Below are positions 25,215 through 33,671 of a stretch of DNA of 64,000 nt, piece by piece. The translations under genes were made by a program, and so were the position numbers. The stretch is taken from contig NZ_QKYU01000017.1 of the NCBI RefSeq assembly GCF_003253705.1, forward strand, positions 1 to 64,000, written 5' to 3'. Source of the stretch: Humitalea rosea (lineage in GTDB: Bacteria; Pseudomonadota; Alphaproteobacteria; Acetobacterales; Acetobacteraceae). The stretch's first letter is position 1. Each line of letters opens with the position of its first letter. The notes beneath the pieces are model-generated. The model saw only the letters and a program-made list of their open reading frames with translations, searched no databases and was not told where the DNA came from.

Positions 25215-25870
25215 GCGCCGCCTTGTTCGACAGCATCGCCCGCATCGCCCGCCACGAGGCCGAGGCGCGCCCCACCGCCGCCATCGGCCGGGTGACGGAG
25301 GTGCATGGCGGCGACGGCTCGCCCCCCGACCATGCCGTGACCGTCACCCTGCGCGACAGCGGCGAGGTGCTGCCGCGCGTGCCCGTCGCGGTCGGTGCCT
25401 TCGGCCTCGGGCTGCTGCCGGATGAGGGCGACCTTGTGCTGGTGGTGTTCGGGGAGGGCGATTGGCACGCTCCGGTCGCCGTCGCGGGGCTGTACCACGG
25501 TGATCTGGCGCCGCCCGCGACGGCCGCCGACCTGCTCGCGCTGCATCTGCCGAAAGGCGAGGCGGAGCCAAAGCTGAGACTGGAACTGGAAAAGACCGGC
25601 GAGGCGCTGCGCCTGAACATCGGCGACGACACCAGCCTGAGCGCCTCTGCCGACACCATCGCCCTGGCCGTCGGCAAGATCACCTTGACCCTGACCAGCA
25701 AGGGCGGCGGGCGGCTGGAACTCGCGGCCGGCGGCAGCACCATCACGTTGAAGGAGGATGGCGACATCACCATCGAGGCCAAGGGCAAGCTCACCCTGTT
25801 GGGGGCGGAGCTGGATGCCAAGGGCAACTCCAAGGCGAGCCTCAAGGGCGCCACGGTGGAGATCAACTGA
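25211..25870 (+). CDS. Baseplate spike protein, gpV/gp5-C type
   Basis: A 219-residue spike. An OB-fold occupies about 20-110 (AAIGRVTEVHGGDGSPPDHA then VLVVFGEGDWHAPVAVAGLY), followed from about 130 by repeating short beta strands (ITLTLTSKGGGRLELAAGGS, TITLKEDGDITIEAKGKLTL and LGAELDAKG) typical of the triple-stranded beta-helix of membrane-piercing spikes. Its stop overlaps the start of the PAAR gene by one base. The length suits a minimal spike without effector extension, so cargo would have to be carried by the tube lumen, the PAAR tip or the downstream Rhs-like protein. Confidence 0.85.
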   Translation: MSAALFDSIARIARHEAEARPTAAIGRVTEVHGGDGSPPDHAVTVTLRDSGEVLPRVPVAVGAFGLGLLPDEGDLVLVVFGEGDWHAPVAVAGLYHGDLAPPATAADLLALHLPKGEAEPKLRLELEKTGEALRLNIGDDTSLSASADTIALAVGKITLTLTSKGGGRLELAAGGSTITLKEDGDITIEAKGKLTLLGAELDAKGNSKASLKGATVEIN

Positions 25871-26271
25871 TGGGCCAGCCCGCCGCCGTCCAGGGATCGC
25901 AGGTTGTCGGCGTGGACACGCATATCGTGCTGGTGCCCTCGCCCGGCGGCCCGGTGCCGACGCCGCTGCCGCATCCCTTCGCCGGCATGCTGGATGGCGG
26001 GCTGGTGGGCTCGGTGAAGATCGGCGGGCAGGCGGCCGGGGTGGTCGGATCGACCGCGAAGAATTCACCGGCGCATATCGCGACGCCGCCGGGCACCAGC
26101 TTCGCCACGCCGCCGGCCAACCTCGGCACGGTGAAGATGGGAAGTTCGAGCGTCACCATCGGCGGGCAGGCCGCGGCGCGGCTGGGCGACCCGGTGGCCA
26201 CCTGCAACGATCCCGCGGATGCCCCGGTCGGCCAGTTGGTGGCCGCCGGCACCGTGTTGATCGGGGGCTAG
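25870..26271 (+). CDS. PAAR-like spike-tip protein
   Basis: A 133-residue PAAR-fold protein expected to sharpen the tip of the spike trimer. It is rich in Gly, Pro and Ala and shows the repeated PAAR pattern: VGSVKIGGQAAGVVGSTAKN and LGTVKMGSSSVTIGGQAAAR then LGDPVATCND, with HIA and histidine/cysteine candidates for the metal site. It starts on the last base of the spike gene and is followed after three bases by the gp25 gene. There is no toxin extension beyond the PAAR fold. Confidence 0.82.
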   Translation: MGQPAAVQGSQVVGVDTHIVLVPSPGGPVPTPLPHPFAGMLDGGLVGSVKIGGQAAGVVGSTAKNSPAHIATPPGTSFATPPANLGTVKMGSSSVTIGGQAAARLGDPVATCNDPADAPVGQLVAAGTVLIGG

Positions 26272-26274
26272 GCG

Positions 26275-26736
26275 ATGGCGGGCTTCGGCACCGATCTGTC
26301 GGTTCTGCCCGGGCTCTCCGCCACCGGCGCGGATCTGATCGACCTGCGCCCGCGCCGCCGCCCGGTGCGCGGCCCGGTGGAGCCCGGGGTGCCGGAGGCC
26401 GTGGATCTGGCGACCATAACGGGGCGGGAGAATCTGGCCCAGGCGCTGATCCTGCGGCTGATCACGCCGCGCGGGGCGCTGGCGGGGTTGGGCCATGCCG
26501 CCTATGGCTCGCGCCTGCATGAGTTGATCGGGCGCAACAAGAGCGATGCGCTGCGCCTGCTCTGCCGCGCGCATGTGCTGGAAGCGGTGGCGCAGGAGCC
26601 GCGCATCCTGCCCAAGGCGCTGGCCGTCGTCTTCGATCCCTTGCAGGAGACGCCCGCGAGCTTCGTCTTCCGCCTGGACGTGCAGCCGCGTGAGGACGCC
26701 GACCCGCTGAGCCTGTTCCTGGAGGCCGCGCTGTGA
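26275..26736 (+). CDS. Baseplate wedge protein, gp25/GPW family
   Basis: A 153-residue gp25-like protein, which starts sheath assembly at the baseplate. The family core is visible at about 40-140: LAQALILRLITPRGALAGLG, HAAYGSRLHELIGRNKSDAL and EAVAQEPRILPKALAVVFDP. The N-terminal 40 residues are Pro/Arg-rich and lie outside the family core. It lies between PAAR and baseplate J genes, as in eCIS and myophage clusters, overlapping the next gene by four bases. Confidence 0.85.
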   Translation: MAGFGTDLSVLPGLSATGADLIDLRPRRRPVRGPVEPGVPEAVDLATITGRENLAQALILRLITPRGALAGLGHAAYGSRLHELIGRNKSDALRLLCRAHVLEAVAQEPRILPKALAVVFDPLQETPASFVFRLDVQPREDADPLSLFLEAAL

Positions 26737-28475
26737 GCGGCACCAGCTTCACCGCCCGCAGCTATGACGCGATCGTGCGTGACCTGCTCACGACCCTCGT
26801 CGGCGGCACCGTGCGCGAAAGCCTGACGGCGCCGCCCGAGGGGCTGCCGGTGACGCCGCTGCTGCTGACCCGGCGCCCGGTGCGGCAGGTGAGTTTCCTG
26901 GAGGGCACAGTCGCGATCGGCGCGGGCGCCACCGCGCGCCAGATCACCTTCCGCTTCACCCCCGCCGATTTCGAGCTGGTCGCCGCCTCCGGCGCCGGCG
27001 AGCCCGATGCGATCCGCTTCCGCCCCGAAGGGCGGCGGCCGATCCCCGGCACGGCCCTGACGGTGAACTACTTCCCGGTGCAGGCGGAGCGCACCGAGCT
27101 GACCGACCTCAGTGTCGGTTCGGTGGTGCGGACCATGCTGGAGACGGTGGCGCGGGAGATGGCGCTGTCCTACCAGATGCTTGACCGCATCTACGACAGT
27201 GCCTTCATCGATACCTCGGAGGCCGGATCGCTGGACCGTCTGGTGGCGCTGGTGGGCGTGGCGCGGCTGCCGGCGACGCGACCCATCGTCGGGCTGCGCT
27301 TCGAACGCGCGGAGCGCGAGCCGGGGCGCATCACCATCCCCTCCGGCACCGCGGTCGATGACGCGGCCGGCGCCCGCTACCTGACCATCGCGCCGCTGAC
27401 CCTGGAGCCGGGCGAGAACGACCGCGAGGTCGATGCCGTCGGCGAGGCCGATGACACGACGGTGGTCGAGGCCAATACCCTGATCCGCCCGGAAACCCTG
27501 GTGGCCGGCATCGCCCGCGTCGGCAATCCGCGCGCTGCCCGCAAGCTTTCTGAACCCGAAAGCGACGAGCAGCTTCGCCGCCGCGCCCGCAACGCCATGG
27601 GCGCCGCCGGGCGCGGCACGCTGGAGGCGCTGCAATTCGCCCTGGCCGCGATGCCGGAAGTCCGCAGCGTGCGCGTGCAGGAACAGCCCGATGGCCTGCC
27701 CGGCACGGTGCGGCTGGATATCGCGCTGACCGACACCGGCGCCGAGGCCCGCGCCCGGGTGCAGGCGCGGATCGACGACGTGCGCCCGGCCGGCATCCGC
27801 GTGCAATGGGGCGATGCCGCGCGGCGTAGCGTGATCCTGGCGGTCACCCTGCGCCTGGCTGGCAGCAGCCTGGACCCCGCCGCGCTGGCCGCATTGCAAG
27901 CAGGGATCGAGGGCGCGCTGCGGGCGCATGTCACGGCACTTGGTCCCGGCGCCGAACTGCGCCGCAGCCAGTTGCTGCGCCTGGCGCTGGCCGATCCCCG
28001 CGTGACCGATGCGAGCATCGCGATCCGCGGCGACGACCCCTCGGCGCCTGAGGTCGAGCAGCTCACCTTGCCCGCCGATACCGTCGCCGATCTGCAAGCC
28101 GTGACCTTCGCGCCGGCGAGCTTCGAGCAAGCGGCGGGCGACGCGCCGCCCTCCCGCGCCGTCGCCAGCGCGGTGCTGCCGATCCTGCTTGCGACGGGGG
28201 TCACCCTGGCCGAGGCGCGTGGCGCGATCCTCCTCGCGGTGAACGCGCATCTTGCGACGCGGGCGCCGGACCAGCCGCTGACCCTGGACAGCCTCGCCAC
28301 CGCGATCCGTGATGACAGCCGCTACGCCTTGGCGCGCAGCGCCGCGATGCTGACGGTGGAATCCGGCAGCCGCTTCCTCCAGCTCACCGATGGCGTCGGC
28401 GCCTATCCCCCCGCCGCGAACGAGCGGATCGAGGCCGGCACCATCGAGGTCGAGCTGGACGAGGGGAACGGGTGA
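26733..28475 (+). CDS. Baseplate J family protein
   Basis: A 580-residue baseplate wedge protein of the gpJ/gp6 family. The N-terminal part contains MLETVAREMALSYQMLDRIY and FIDTSEAGSLDRLVALVGVA. The central barrel (PGRITIPSGTAVDDAAGARY) is followed by the family core SDEQLRRRARNAMGAAGRGT and LEALQFALAAMPEVRSVRVQ, with a further repeat of helical and beta segments to 580. These proteins ring the hub and trigger contraction. The stop codon overlaps the start of the next gene by one base. It is longer than P2 gpJ (about 300) and closer to the larger eCIS form. Confidence 0.9.
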   Translation: MSGTSFTARSYDAIVRDLLTTLVGGTVRESLTAPPEGLPVTPLLLTRRPVRQVSFLEGTVAIGAGATARQITFRFTPADFELVAASGAGEPDAIRFRPEGRRPIPGTALTVNYFPVQAERTELTDLSVGSVVRTMLETVAREMALSYQMLDRIYDSAFIDTSEAGSLDRLVALVGVARLPATRPIVGLRFERAEREPGRITIPSGTAVDDAAGARYLTIAPLTLEPGENDREVDAVGEADDTTVVEANTLIRPETLVAGIARVGNPRAARKLSEPESDEQLRRRARNAMGAAGRGTLEALQFALAAMPEVRSVRVQEQPDGLPGTVRLDIALTDTGAEARARVQARIDDVRPAGIRVQWGDAARRSVILAVTLRLAGSSLDPAALAALQAGIEGALRAHVTALGPGAELRRSQLLRLALADPRVTDASIAIRGDDPSAPEVEQLTLPADTVADLQAVTFAPASFEQAAGDAPPSRAVASAVLPILLATGVTLAEARGAILLAVNAHLATRAPDQPLTLDSLATAIRDDSRYALARSAAMLTVESGSRFLQLTDGVGAYPPAANERIEAGTIEVELDEGNG

Positions 28476-29752
28476 TGGCGCGCCGCGACGACATGGCCGA
28501 CCGGCTGCCGCCTGCCTGGCGGGAGGGGGAGTTGGTGCGCGGCCTGCTCGGCGTCGTCGCCGCGCAGATCGAGCTGCTGGACGACGAGGCGCGCGAGGTG
28601 CAGCGCGCGCATTTCTGGCGCACGGCGCTCAACTTCCCCGAGGTCGCCGGGCTGGGCGCGTTGCTCGACATCCCGCCTGAGCCGGGCCAGCAGCGCGACG
28701 AATACCGCGCCTGGGTCGATGCACTGCGCGACACCATCCTCGGCTTCGGCGGGCCGACGCGGGATGCGGTCCGCCAGGTGGTCGCGGAATACGCTCAGCG
28801 CCACGCCGAGGCTGCCCGCCTGCCGCGGCTGCTGCCGCCGCTCGGCGACTGGGGCAGCGAGGATGATGATCCGCCGCCGCGGCTGGTGGAAACGCCACGG
28901 CGCTGGCGCTGGGTTGCCGCCCCCGGCGATGGCGCGATGGAGCCGTTGCAGCAGATGACGGTGGAGAACCGCGGCCTCGATCCGGCGCCGGCGCATTTCC
29001 TGCTGCGCGGGCTGGCGGGCGGGCCGGAGCATTCGCCGCTGCTGGCCAATCTGACGACCGGCGAGGCCCTGGCGCTGGCGACCGATGTGCCGCAGGGCAG
29101 CATGGTTGCCCTGGTCGCGCTGCCGGATGGCACCGTGCGGGCCAGCCTCGATGGCCACGACATCACCCGGTATCTGGGCTCCATCGCCGGGCTGGTGCCG
29201 GGCCAGCCTTGGACACCCGCCGAACTGGTCACGCCCGCGCAGCCGATCACCTTGCGGCCGGGCGCCAACCGGATCTGGTTCATGCCGATCGCGCGCTACG
29301 ATGTCGCGGGGCTGGACCGCTACCTGGCGGCGCTGGCCGATGCCGCGATGATGCAAGGCCGGTATAACACCGCGCGCTTCGATGCCGCGCTGTACTACCA
29401 GGATCCGTTGATGCATCTGCTGGTGGGGTTCCAGGAATCGGTGCCGGCCGCGTTTCGCGTCGATCTCGATGCGCGCTGGATGCTGGCGCCACGCGGCCGC
29501 ACGGCCGAGGCGCTGGCGACGCGGGAGCGGCTGGACTTCGCGCTCGGCCGCGCCGTCACGCGCATCCGCGCAGTTGGCGTGACCAGCGAGTTGCGGCTGT
29601 TGCCATCGGCCTCGATCCAGCCCTCGCCGGATCGACTGGTTGCGATGGGGCCGAAGCGGCTCCGCGATGCCGGCTCGACCGGTGCGGACCGGCTGCTCCC
29701 GCGCGGCGGCAGTTTCGATACGACCGGTTTCGACCAAACAGGCTTTCGGTAG
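28475..29752 (+). CDS. Tail protein I-like baseplate protein
   Basis: A 425-residue protein following baseplate J, where phages place tail protein I. Its N-terminus fits that family: MADRLPPAWREGELVRGLLG, AAQIELLDDEAREVQRAHFW and a GALLDIPPEPGQQRDEYRAW segment, then GGPTRDAVRQVVAEYAQ. The C-terminal 280 residues are beta-rich (LANLTTGEALALATDVPQGS, ITLRPGANRIWFMP) and may hold fibres or adapters. The ATG at 28475 overlaps the preceding stop (TGATG); a GTG one codon earlier is possible. The role as wedge/fibre adapter is inferred from position and N-terminal pattern. Confidence 0.65.
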   Translation: MARRDDMADRLPPAWREGELVRGLLGVVAAQIELLDDEAREVQRAHFWRTALNFPEVAGLGALLDIPPEPGQQRDEYRAWVDALRDTILGFGGPTRDAVRQVVAEYAQRHAEAARLPRLLPPLGDWGSEDDDPPPRLVETPRRWRWVAAPGDGAMEPLQQMTVENRGLDPAPAHFLLRGLAGGPEHSPLLANLTTGEALALATDVPQGSMVALVALPDGTVRASLDGHDITRYLGSIAGLVPGQPWTPAELVTPAQPITLRPGANRIWFMPIARYDVAGLDRYLAALADAAMMQGRYNTARFDAALYYQDPLMHLLVGFQESVPAAFRVDLDARWMLAPRGRTAEALATRERLDFALGRAVTRIRAVGVTSELRLLPSASIQPSPDRLVAMGPKRLRDAGSTGADRLLPRGGSFDTTGFDQTGFR

Positions 29753-29761
29753 GGCAGGGCC

Positions 29762-30262
29762 GTGCGCGCAATCGTCCAGATCCTCCTCCGTGACCGCAGC
29801 GGCCGCATCCTGGCCCGCCGCGATGCGTCCAACGCCGTCATGCGCTCCGGCGCCGAGCTGGTCGCGCGCGCCTTCGCCGGGCAGGGGGCCGGCATCACCC
29901 ATATGGGCGTCGGCAACAGCGACGCCGCCGACCCGGATGACTTCTCCCTCGATGCCCTAAGCAACGAAGGCGTCGCGGGCGAAAACCTCGTCGGGGCGAC
30001 CGAGGTCGCCATCGCGGCCGACGCCTTCCAATTCGTGCCCGATGCGGCGCGCCGCGTCATGGTGGTGCGGCTGCGCGCGACCCTGCCCGACAGCGCGGCT
30101 CTGGGGACGGTGCGGGAGGCCGGGCTGCTGGCCCGCGGCGAGGCCGGGGCCACGCTCTACAACCGCGTCACCTTCGCGCCCTTCACCAAGGGCGATGACC
30201 ACGAACTCACATTGTTCTGGGAGGTCGCCTTCCCTTACGGCGACCTCCAGGCGCTGTTCTGA
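29762..30262 (+). CDS. Fibre-like structural protein of the injection system
   Basis: A 166-residue beta-rich protein starting at GTG. It has a phage tail fibre-like pattern: AGITHMGVGNSDAADPDDFS near residue 40 and a C-terminal block LYNRVTFAPFTKGDDHELTL then FWEVAFPYGD. Proteins of this form recur in contractile and long-tailed phage clusters as small trimeric fibre or collar parts. It lies nine bases after the tail-I-like gene and 13 bases before a coiled-coil protein gene, consistent with a distal baseplate or fibre module. No enzymatic motif is seen. Confidence 0.6.
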   Translation: MRAIVQILLRDRSGRILARRDASNAVMRSGAELVARAFAGQGAGITHMGVGNSDAADPDDFSLDALSNEGVAGENLVGATEVAIAADAFQFVPDAARRVMVVRLRATLPDSAALGTVREAGLLARGEAGATLYNRVTFAPFTKGDDHELTLFWEVAFPYGDLQALF

Positions 30263-30275
30263 ACGGAGACGGATC

Positions 30276-31238
30276 ATGGCGACCAAGGCAGCCTTCAAGA
30301 TCCAGCTCCAGGGCTTCGCGGAGGCCAACCGCGATGCCGAGGTCGAGCTGAAGAACGAAGCCACTGGACAGATCATCAAGCGCAAGCCCTTCCTCGACGG
30401 CTCGCTGCTGGTGCGCGACCTCGATGCGGGGGCCTGGGAGGTGAAGGTCAGCCATCCCAACCTCGTGTTGCCCATCGCGCGCCAGCGCATCCGGCTGTTC
30501 CCCCAGCCGATACCGACCTTTGTGCCGATCCCGGTGCCGGCGAATCTGTTCCGCGACACGCCGATCCGCGATGTGCCGGATGCCGATCTCGGCCCGGTGC
30601 AGCAGACGATGGCCGCGGTCCAGGCGCAGGTCGCGCCCCTCGGCGGCAAGGCCCCGGGCGAGGTGATCCGCGCCTCGGACTTCAACACGCTCGCCAGTGC
30701 CATCGGCGACCTGGCCGGTGCGGTGAGTGAGCTGACGCGGCTCGTCGCCCCGCGTGGCCACGACCATCCGGAGATCGCCGACAAGATCGACGAGGTGCAG
30801 GGCAATCTGCGCAGCTTCGCCGATGCCTTCGGCCGCAGCCTGGTCGAGCTTCGGCGGGAGCTGGAGCTGCTGAGCCTGCGCCGCACCGCCGATGACATGC
30901 TGAACCTCGGCAATGCGCCGCCGCTGGTGCGGGAGGATTTCACCCGCCGCATCGACGATCTGGAAGCCTCGTTGCAGACCGACACCTCGACCTTCACGAG
31001 CAAGCTCGCCCGCACCGGCCAGGCGCTGCTGAACGGCGTGCAGTCGGTGGGCGAGGCGCAGCCGGAGGACCGGCGCGAGGCATTCCTGAACAGCCCGGTG
31101 ACGAAGAAGCTCAACGACGTCGCCGGCCAGTACACTGCCACCGGCACCGTGCAGAAACGCGAGACGGAGCTTGCGACCTATACGCGCACCGGCGTCGCGA
31201 CCGGCAGCAAGCTCGGTGGTGTGATCCGGGGAGGGTGA
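30276..31238 (+). CDS. Beta-domain plus helical structural protein with WN-H-x-H module
   Basis: A 320-residue protein. Residues 1-85 form a beta-sandwich-like domain (KIQLQGFAEANRDAEVELKN, DLDAGAWEVKVSHPNLVLPI). From about 127 comes a module GEVIRASDFNTLASAIGDLA...GHDHPEI that is also found in the next gene, then helices (ADKIDEVQGNLRSFADAFGR, SLVELRRELELLSL) and a C-terminal glycine-ended tail. The ATG at 30276 has GGAG upstream; a longer frame is a shadow of the previous gene. It is probably a fibre or whisker-type component. No family is recognised for the whole chain. Confidence 0.7.
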   Translation: MATKAAFKIQLQGFAEANRDAEVELKNEATGQIIKRKPFLDGSLLVRDLDAGAWEVKVSHPNLVLPIARQRIRLFPQPIPTFVPIPVPANLFRDTPIRDVPDADLGPVQQTMAAVQAQVAPLGGKAPGEVIRASDFNTLASAIGDLAGAVSELTRLVAPRGHDHPEIADKIDEVQGNLRSFADAFGRSLVELRRELELLSLRRTADDMLNLGNAPPLVREDFTRRIDDLEASLQTDTSTFTSKLARTGQALLNGVQSVGEAQPEDRREAFLNSPVTKKLNDVAGQYTATGTVQKRETELATYTRTGVATGSKLGGVIRGG

Positions 31239-31241
31239 GCG

Positions 31242-32750
31242 ATGCCGACTGTCGAAGCCCTCGAACGCCTCTCCGCCATTCTGGGCAGGCTCGCGCCATT
31301 GGCCAAGGCGCAGCCGGGCCAGCCGATCGAATCGGCGCGGTGGAACACGCTGGTGGAGGGCGTGCTGGAACTCGCCCGCGCCGTGCTCGACCAGGGCGAG
31401 CGCGAGACCACCGTGCCGCCGCATGCGCATCTGGAGGAGGTGCGGCTGAACTGGCTGCAGGCCGATCTGCGCCAGGCCTTCGAACGCGGCGGCCTGTCCG
31501 ATCCCTCCGGCAGCGGCAAGGGGTTGGAGACGGAGGCAGCACTGAAACGCGCCGCCGCCCGGCTGGATCTGGTTGAGACGCAGACAGCGAATTTGCGCGA
31601 ACGCATCGTGGGCCTCGCCACCAATGACGCGGTGCGGGGCGATGAGGTGATCCGCCTGCGCCGTGCCTCGGAGGCCGGCGGCACCGGCACCGCCGACCAG
31701 ATCGCCGGGCTGCGCCGCTCGCTCGACGGTCTCAGCGCCGATGCGAAGCAGGCGGTGGCCGCGGCCCAGGCGCTGACCGTCGATGGCCGGCCGCTCGATG
31801 TCGCAACCCTGGTCAGCCGCGTCGGGGCGTTGGAGACGCTGCGCGACGGGCTGCGCCTCACCGACAACCAGCTGGTAAGTGCCGCCCAGATCGAACGCCG
31901 CTTCGCCGAGCTGGAGGCCCGCGCGGTGACCAGCGAGGAGCTGGACGAGGCGCTGAAGGACCGCACCGCTTCCCTGAGCGATGCCGATCGCGCGGGGCTG
32001 CGCGACGGGCTGCGCGCCGATCTGCGCGGTGACCTCACCGCCGATCTCTCGGCGCTGGAGACCCGGCTGCGCAACGACACCACCACCCAGATCGGCGGCT
32101 TCGACGCGCTGGTGACGCGCCGCATCACCGAGGCGACGCCGGCCCTGCGCGACTCCATCCTCGCCGATGCCCGCACCGCGCAGAGTGCCGCGAATGACGC
32201 GCTGCGCCGCGATCTGACCACCGCCACCGATGCGCGGATCGACACGCTGAACACGCAGCTCAACGCGCGGCTGGATGAGCGTCAGGGCGCGCTGGATACG
32301 CGCGTCACGACCGAGGTTGCCGCGGCCCTCGATCGCAGCCTGGCCCCCCGGCTGGCCACGGTGCAGGCCTCGATCGACGCGCTCGGCGCCCGCATCGGCC
32401 GCAGCGAAACCGGCCTCGCCGATGCCAATCGCCTGTTGGCCCAGGCCAATGATCGTGTGGCGGCGGTGGAGCGCGACGCCCAGACGCAGCTTGGCGCCTT
32501 GCGGGACCAGATGCTGCGCGGGCTCAACGACCTGCAGCGTAGCGTCGCCCAGGATGTCACGCAGCTGCGCGCCGATACCACGCAGCAGATCGCCGCCGTC
32601 GAGACGCGGACGACCACCAGCCTGCGCGGCGAGTTGAACGCCAGCGAGCAGCGGCTGAACGCCAGCATCAACAGCCGCGTCGTGACCACGGGGGCCACCA
32701 CCCCCGTCATCGGCCGCGGCATCACCGGGCGGGTGACCCCGACGCCATGA
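31242..32750 (+). CDS. Long coiled-coil protein of the injection system
   Basis: A 502-residue, almost entirely helical protein. Residues about 25-65 carry the module shared with the previous gene (PIESARWNTLVEGVLELARA...HAHLEE). From about 90 to 480 heptad-like sequence predominates (LETEAALKRAAARLDLVETQ, ATVQASIDALGARIGRSETG, RNDTTTQIGGFDALVTRRIT), ending with a Gly/Thr/Pro tail. It could be a long tail fibre shaft or a tape-measure/scaffold-like protein. It lies three bases after the previous gene and overlaps the next by four. Thr/Asp/Ala-rich composition suggests a trimeric parallel coil. Confidence 0.7.
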   Translation: MPTVEALERLSAILGRLAPLAKAQPGQPIESARWNTLVEGVLELARAVLDQGERETTVPPHAHLEEVRLNWLQADLRQAFERGGLSDPSGSGKGLETEAALKRAAARLDLVETQTANLRERIVGLATNDAVRGDEVIRLRRASEAGGTGTADQIAGLRRSLDGLSADAKQAVAAAQALTVDGRPLDVATLVSRVGALETLRDGLRLTDNQLVSAAQIERRFAELEARAVTSEELDEALKDRTASLSDADRAGLRDGLRADLRGDLTADLSALETRLRNDTTTQIGGFDALVTRRITEATPALRDSILADARTAQSAANDALRRDLTTATDARIDTLNTQLNARLDERQGALDTRVTTEVAAALDRSLAPRLATVQASIDALGARIGRSETGLADANRLLAQANDRVAAVERDAQTQLGALRDQMLRGLNDLQRSVAQDVTQLRADTTQQIAAVETRTTTSLRGELNASEQRLNASINSRVVTTGATTPVIGRGITGRVTPTP

Positions 32751-33661
32751 TCGCCGCCTTCGAGCAACGCCTCGCCACGGTGCTCGGCAGCCGCCTCGCG
32801 GCCCCCTTTGCCGGCCGGGTGCAGGTGACGCCGGGGGCGGGGCTGGCGGGTGGGCCGCATATCCTGGTGGCGAGCACGGATGTTGCGCCGGCCGGCAGCG
32901 ACTTCGGCATCGGGCGGCGGCCGGAGCCGACGACGCAGGACCTCGCCCGGCGGCTGCGGGTGCTGCGCCTCGCGGTGACGGTCGAGTTGCGTGTCGTGCC
33001 AAGCGATTCCACCGAGCGGTCGGAAGCGATCCAGGGGATGGAGCGGGTGCTCTACGCGATCGAGACCGCGGATATCGCGGCCGGGCGGGCGTTGGACGCG
33101 GCACCCCCGGCCGATCTCGGCTTTCGCATCGCGCGGCTGGGCTTGCTCGATGCGCGGGCGCCGACCCTGGCCGATGACGACGGCGCCGCCGTGATCCATC
33201 TGCGCGCGGAGGGGTGGTTCTGGCCGGCGGGGGCGGTGGGCGAGACGGGGCCGGAGATCCAGGAGGTCCGCCTGCGCGCCGGCTTCCTCTCCCTGCGGCT
33301 GGTGGGCGGGCCGGAGCCGCTGATCGCCGGTGGCGCCGCCGCGGCGCTGCGGCTGGAAAGCGACGCCGCCGGCGAGATGCGCTTGCGCGCGGATGCCCCG
33401 CCCGCCGCCGCCGCCTTCGGCACGCTCTCCCTGGCGCTGCGCCGGGCGGATGGCAGCCCCGGGGTCGGCAGCCTGACCGGGGGGGCCGCGGGCCCCGGCG
33501 GCACCCGGCTCGTGCCGCTGACGGCGGCGGGGGCCGTGTTCGGCTACACCCCGCCGGCTGCCGCGGGCAGCGAGGATCTGCTGATCCGCATGGCCGATCC
33601 GGATGGTGCTGCGCGTGGCGCGGTCCTGGGCCGCTTCCCGCTGCGCACGGCACCGGCCTGA
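32747..33661 (+). CDS. Injection-system protein, possible tail terminator/completion factor
   Basis: A 304-residue protein not assigned to a named family. Residues 1-175 have the alternating pattern of small phage tail-terminator or minor tail proteins: IAAFEQRLATVLGSRLAAPF, RVLRLAVTVELRVVPSDSTE then RSEAIQGMERVLYAIETADI, and AEGWFWPAGAVGETGPEIQE. The last 120 residues are beta-rich and Gly/Ala-rich (FGTLSLALRRADGSPGVGSL). A role capping the tail, like DUF4255/Pvc16 in eCIS, is possible but only a guess from pattern. It overlaps the previous gene by four bases. Confidence 0.6.
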   Translation: MIAAFEQRLATVLGSRLAAPFAGRVQVTPGAGLAGGPHILVASTDVAPAGSDFGIGRRPEPTTQDLARRLRVLRLAVTVELRVVPSDSTERSEAIQGMERVLYAIETADIAAGRALDAAPPADLGFRIARLGLLDARAPTLADDDGAAVIHLRAEGWFWPAGAVGETGPEIQEVRLRAGFLSLRLVGGPEPLIAGGAAAALRLESDAAGEMRLRADAPPAAAAFGTLSLALRRADGSPGVGSLTGGAAGPGGTRLVPLTAAGAVFGYTPPAAAGSEDLLIRMADPDGAARGAVLGRFPLRTAPA

Positions 33662-33671
33662 GGCGCGCGGC

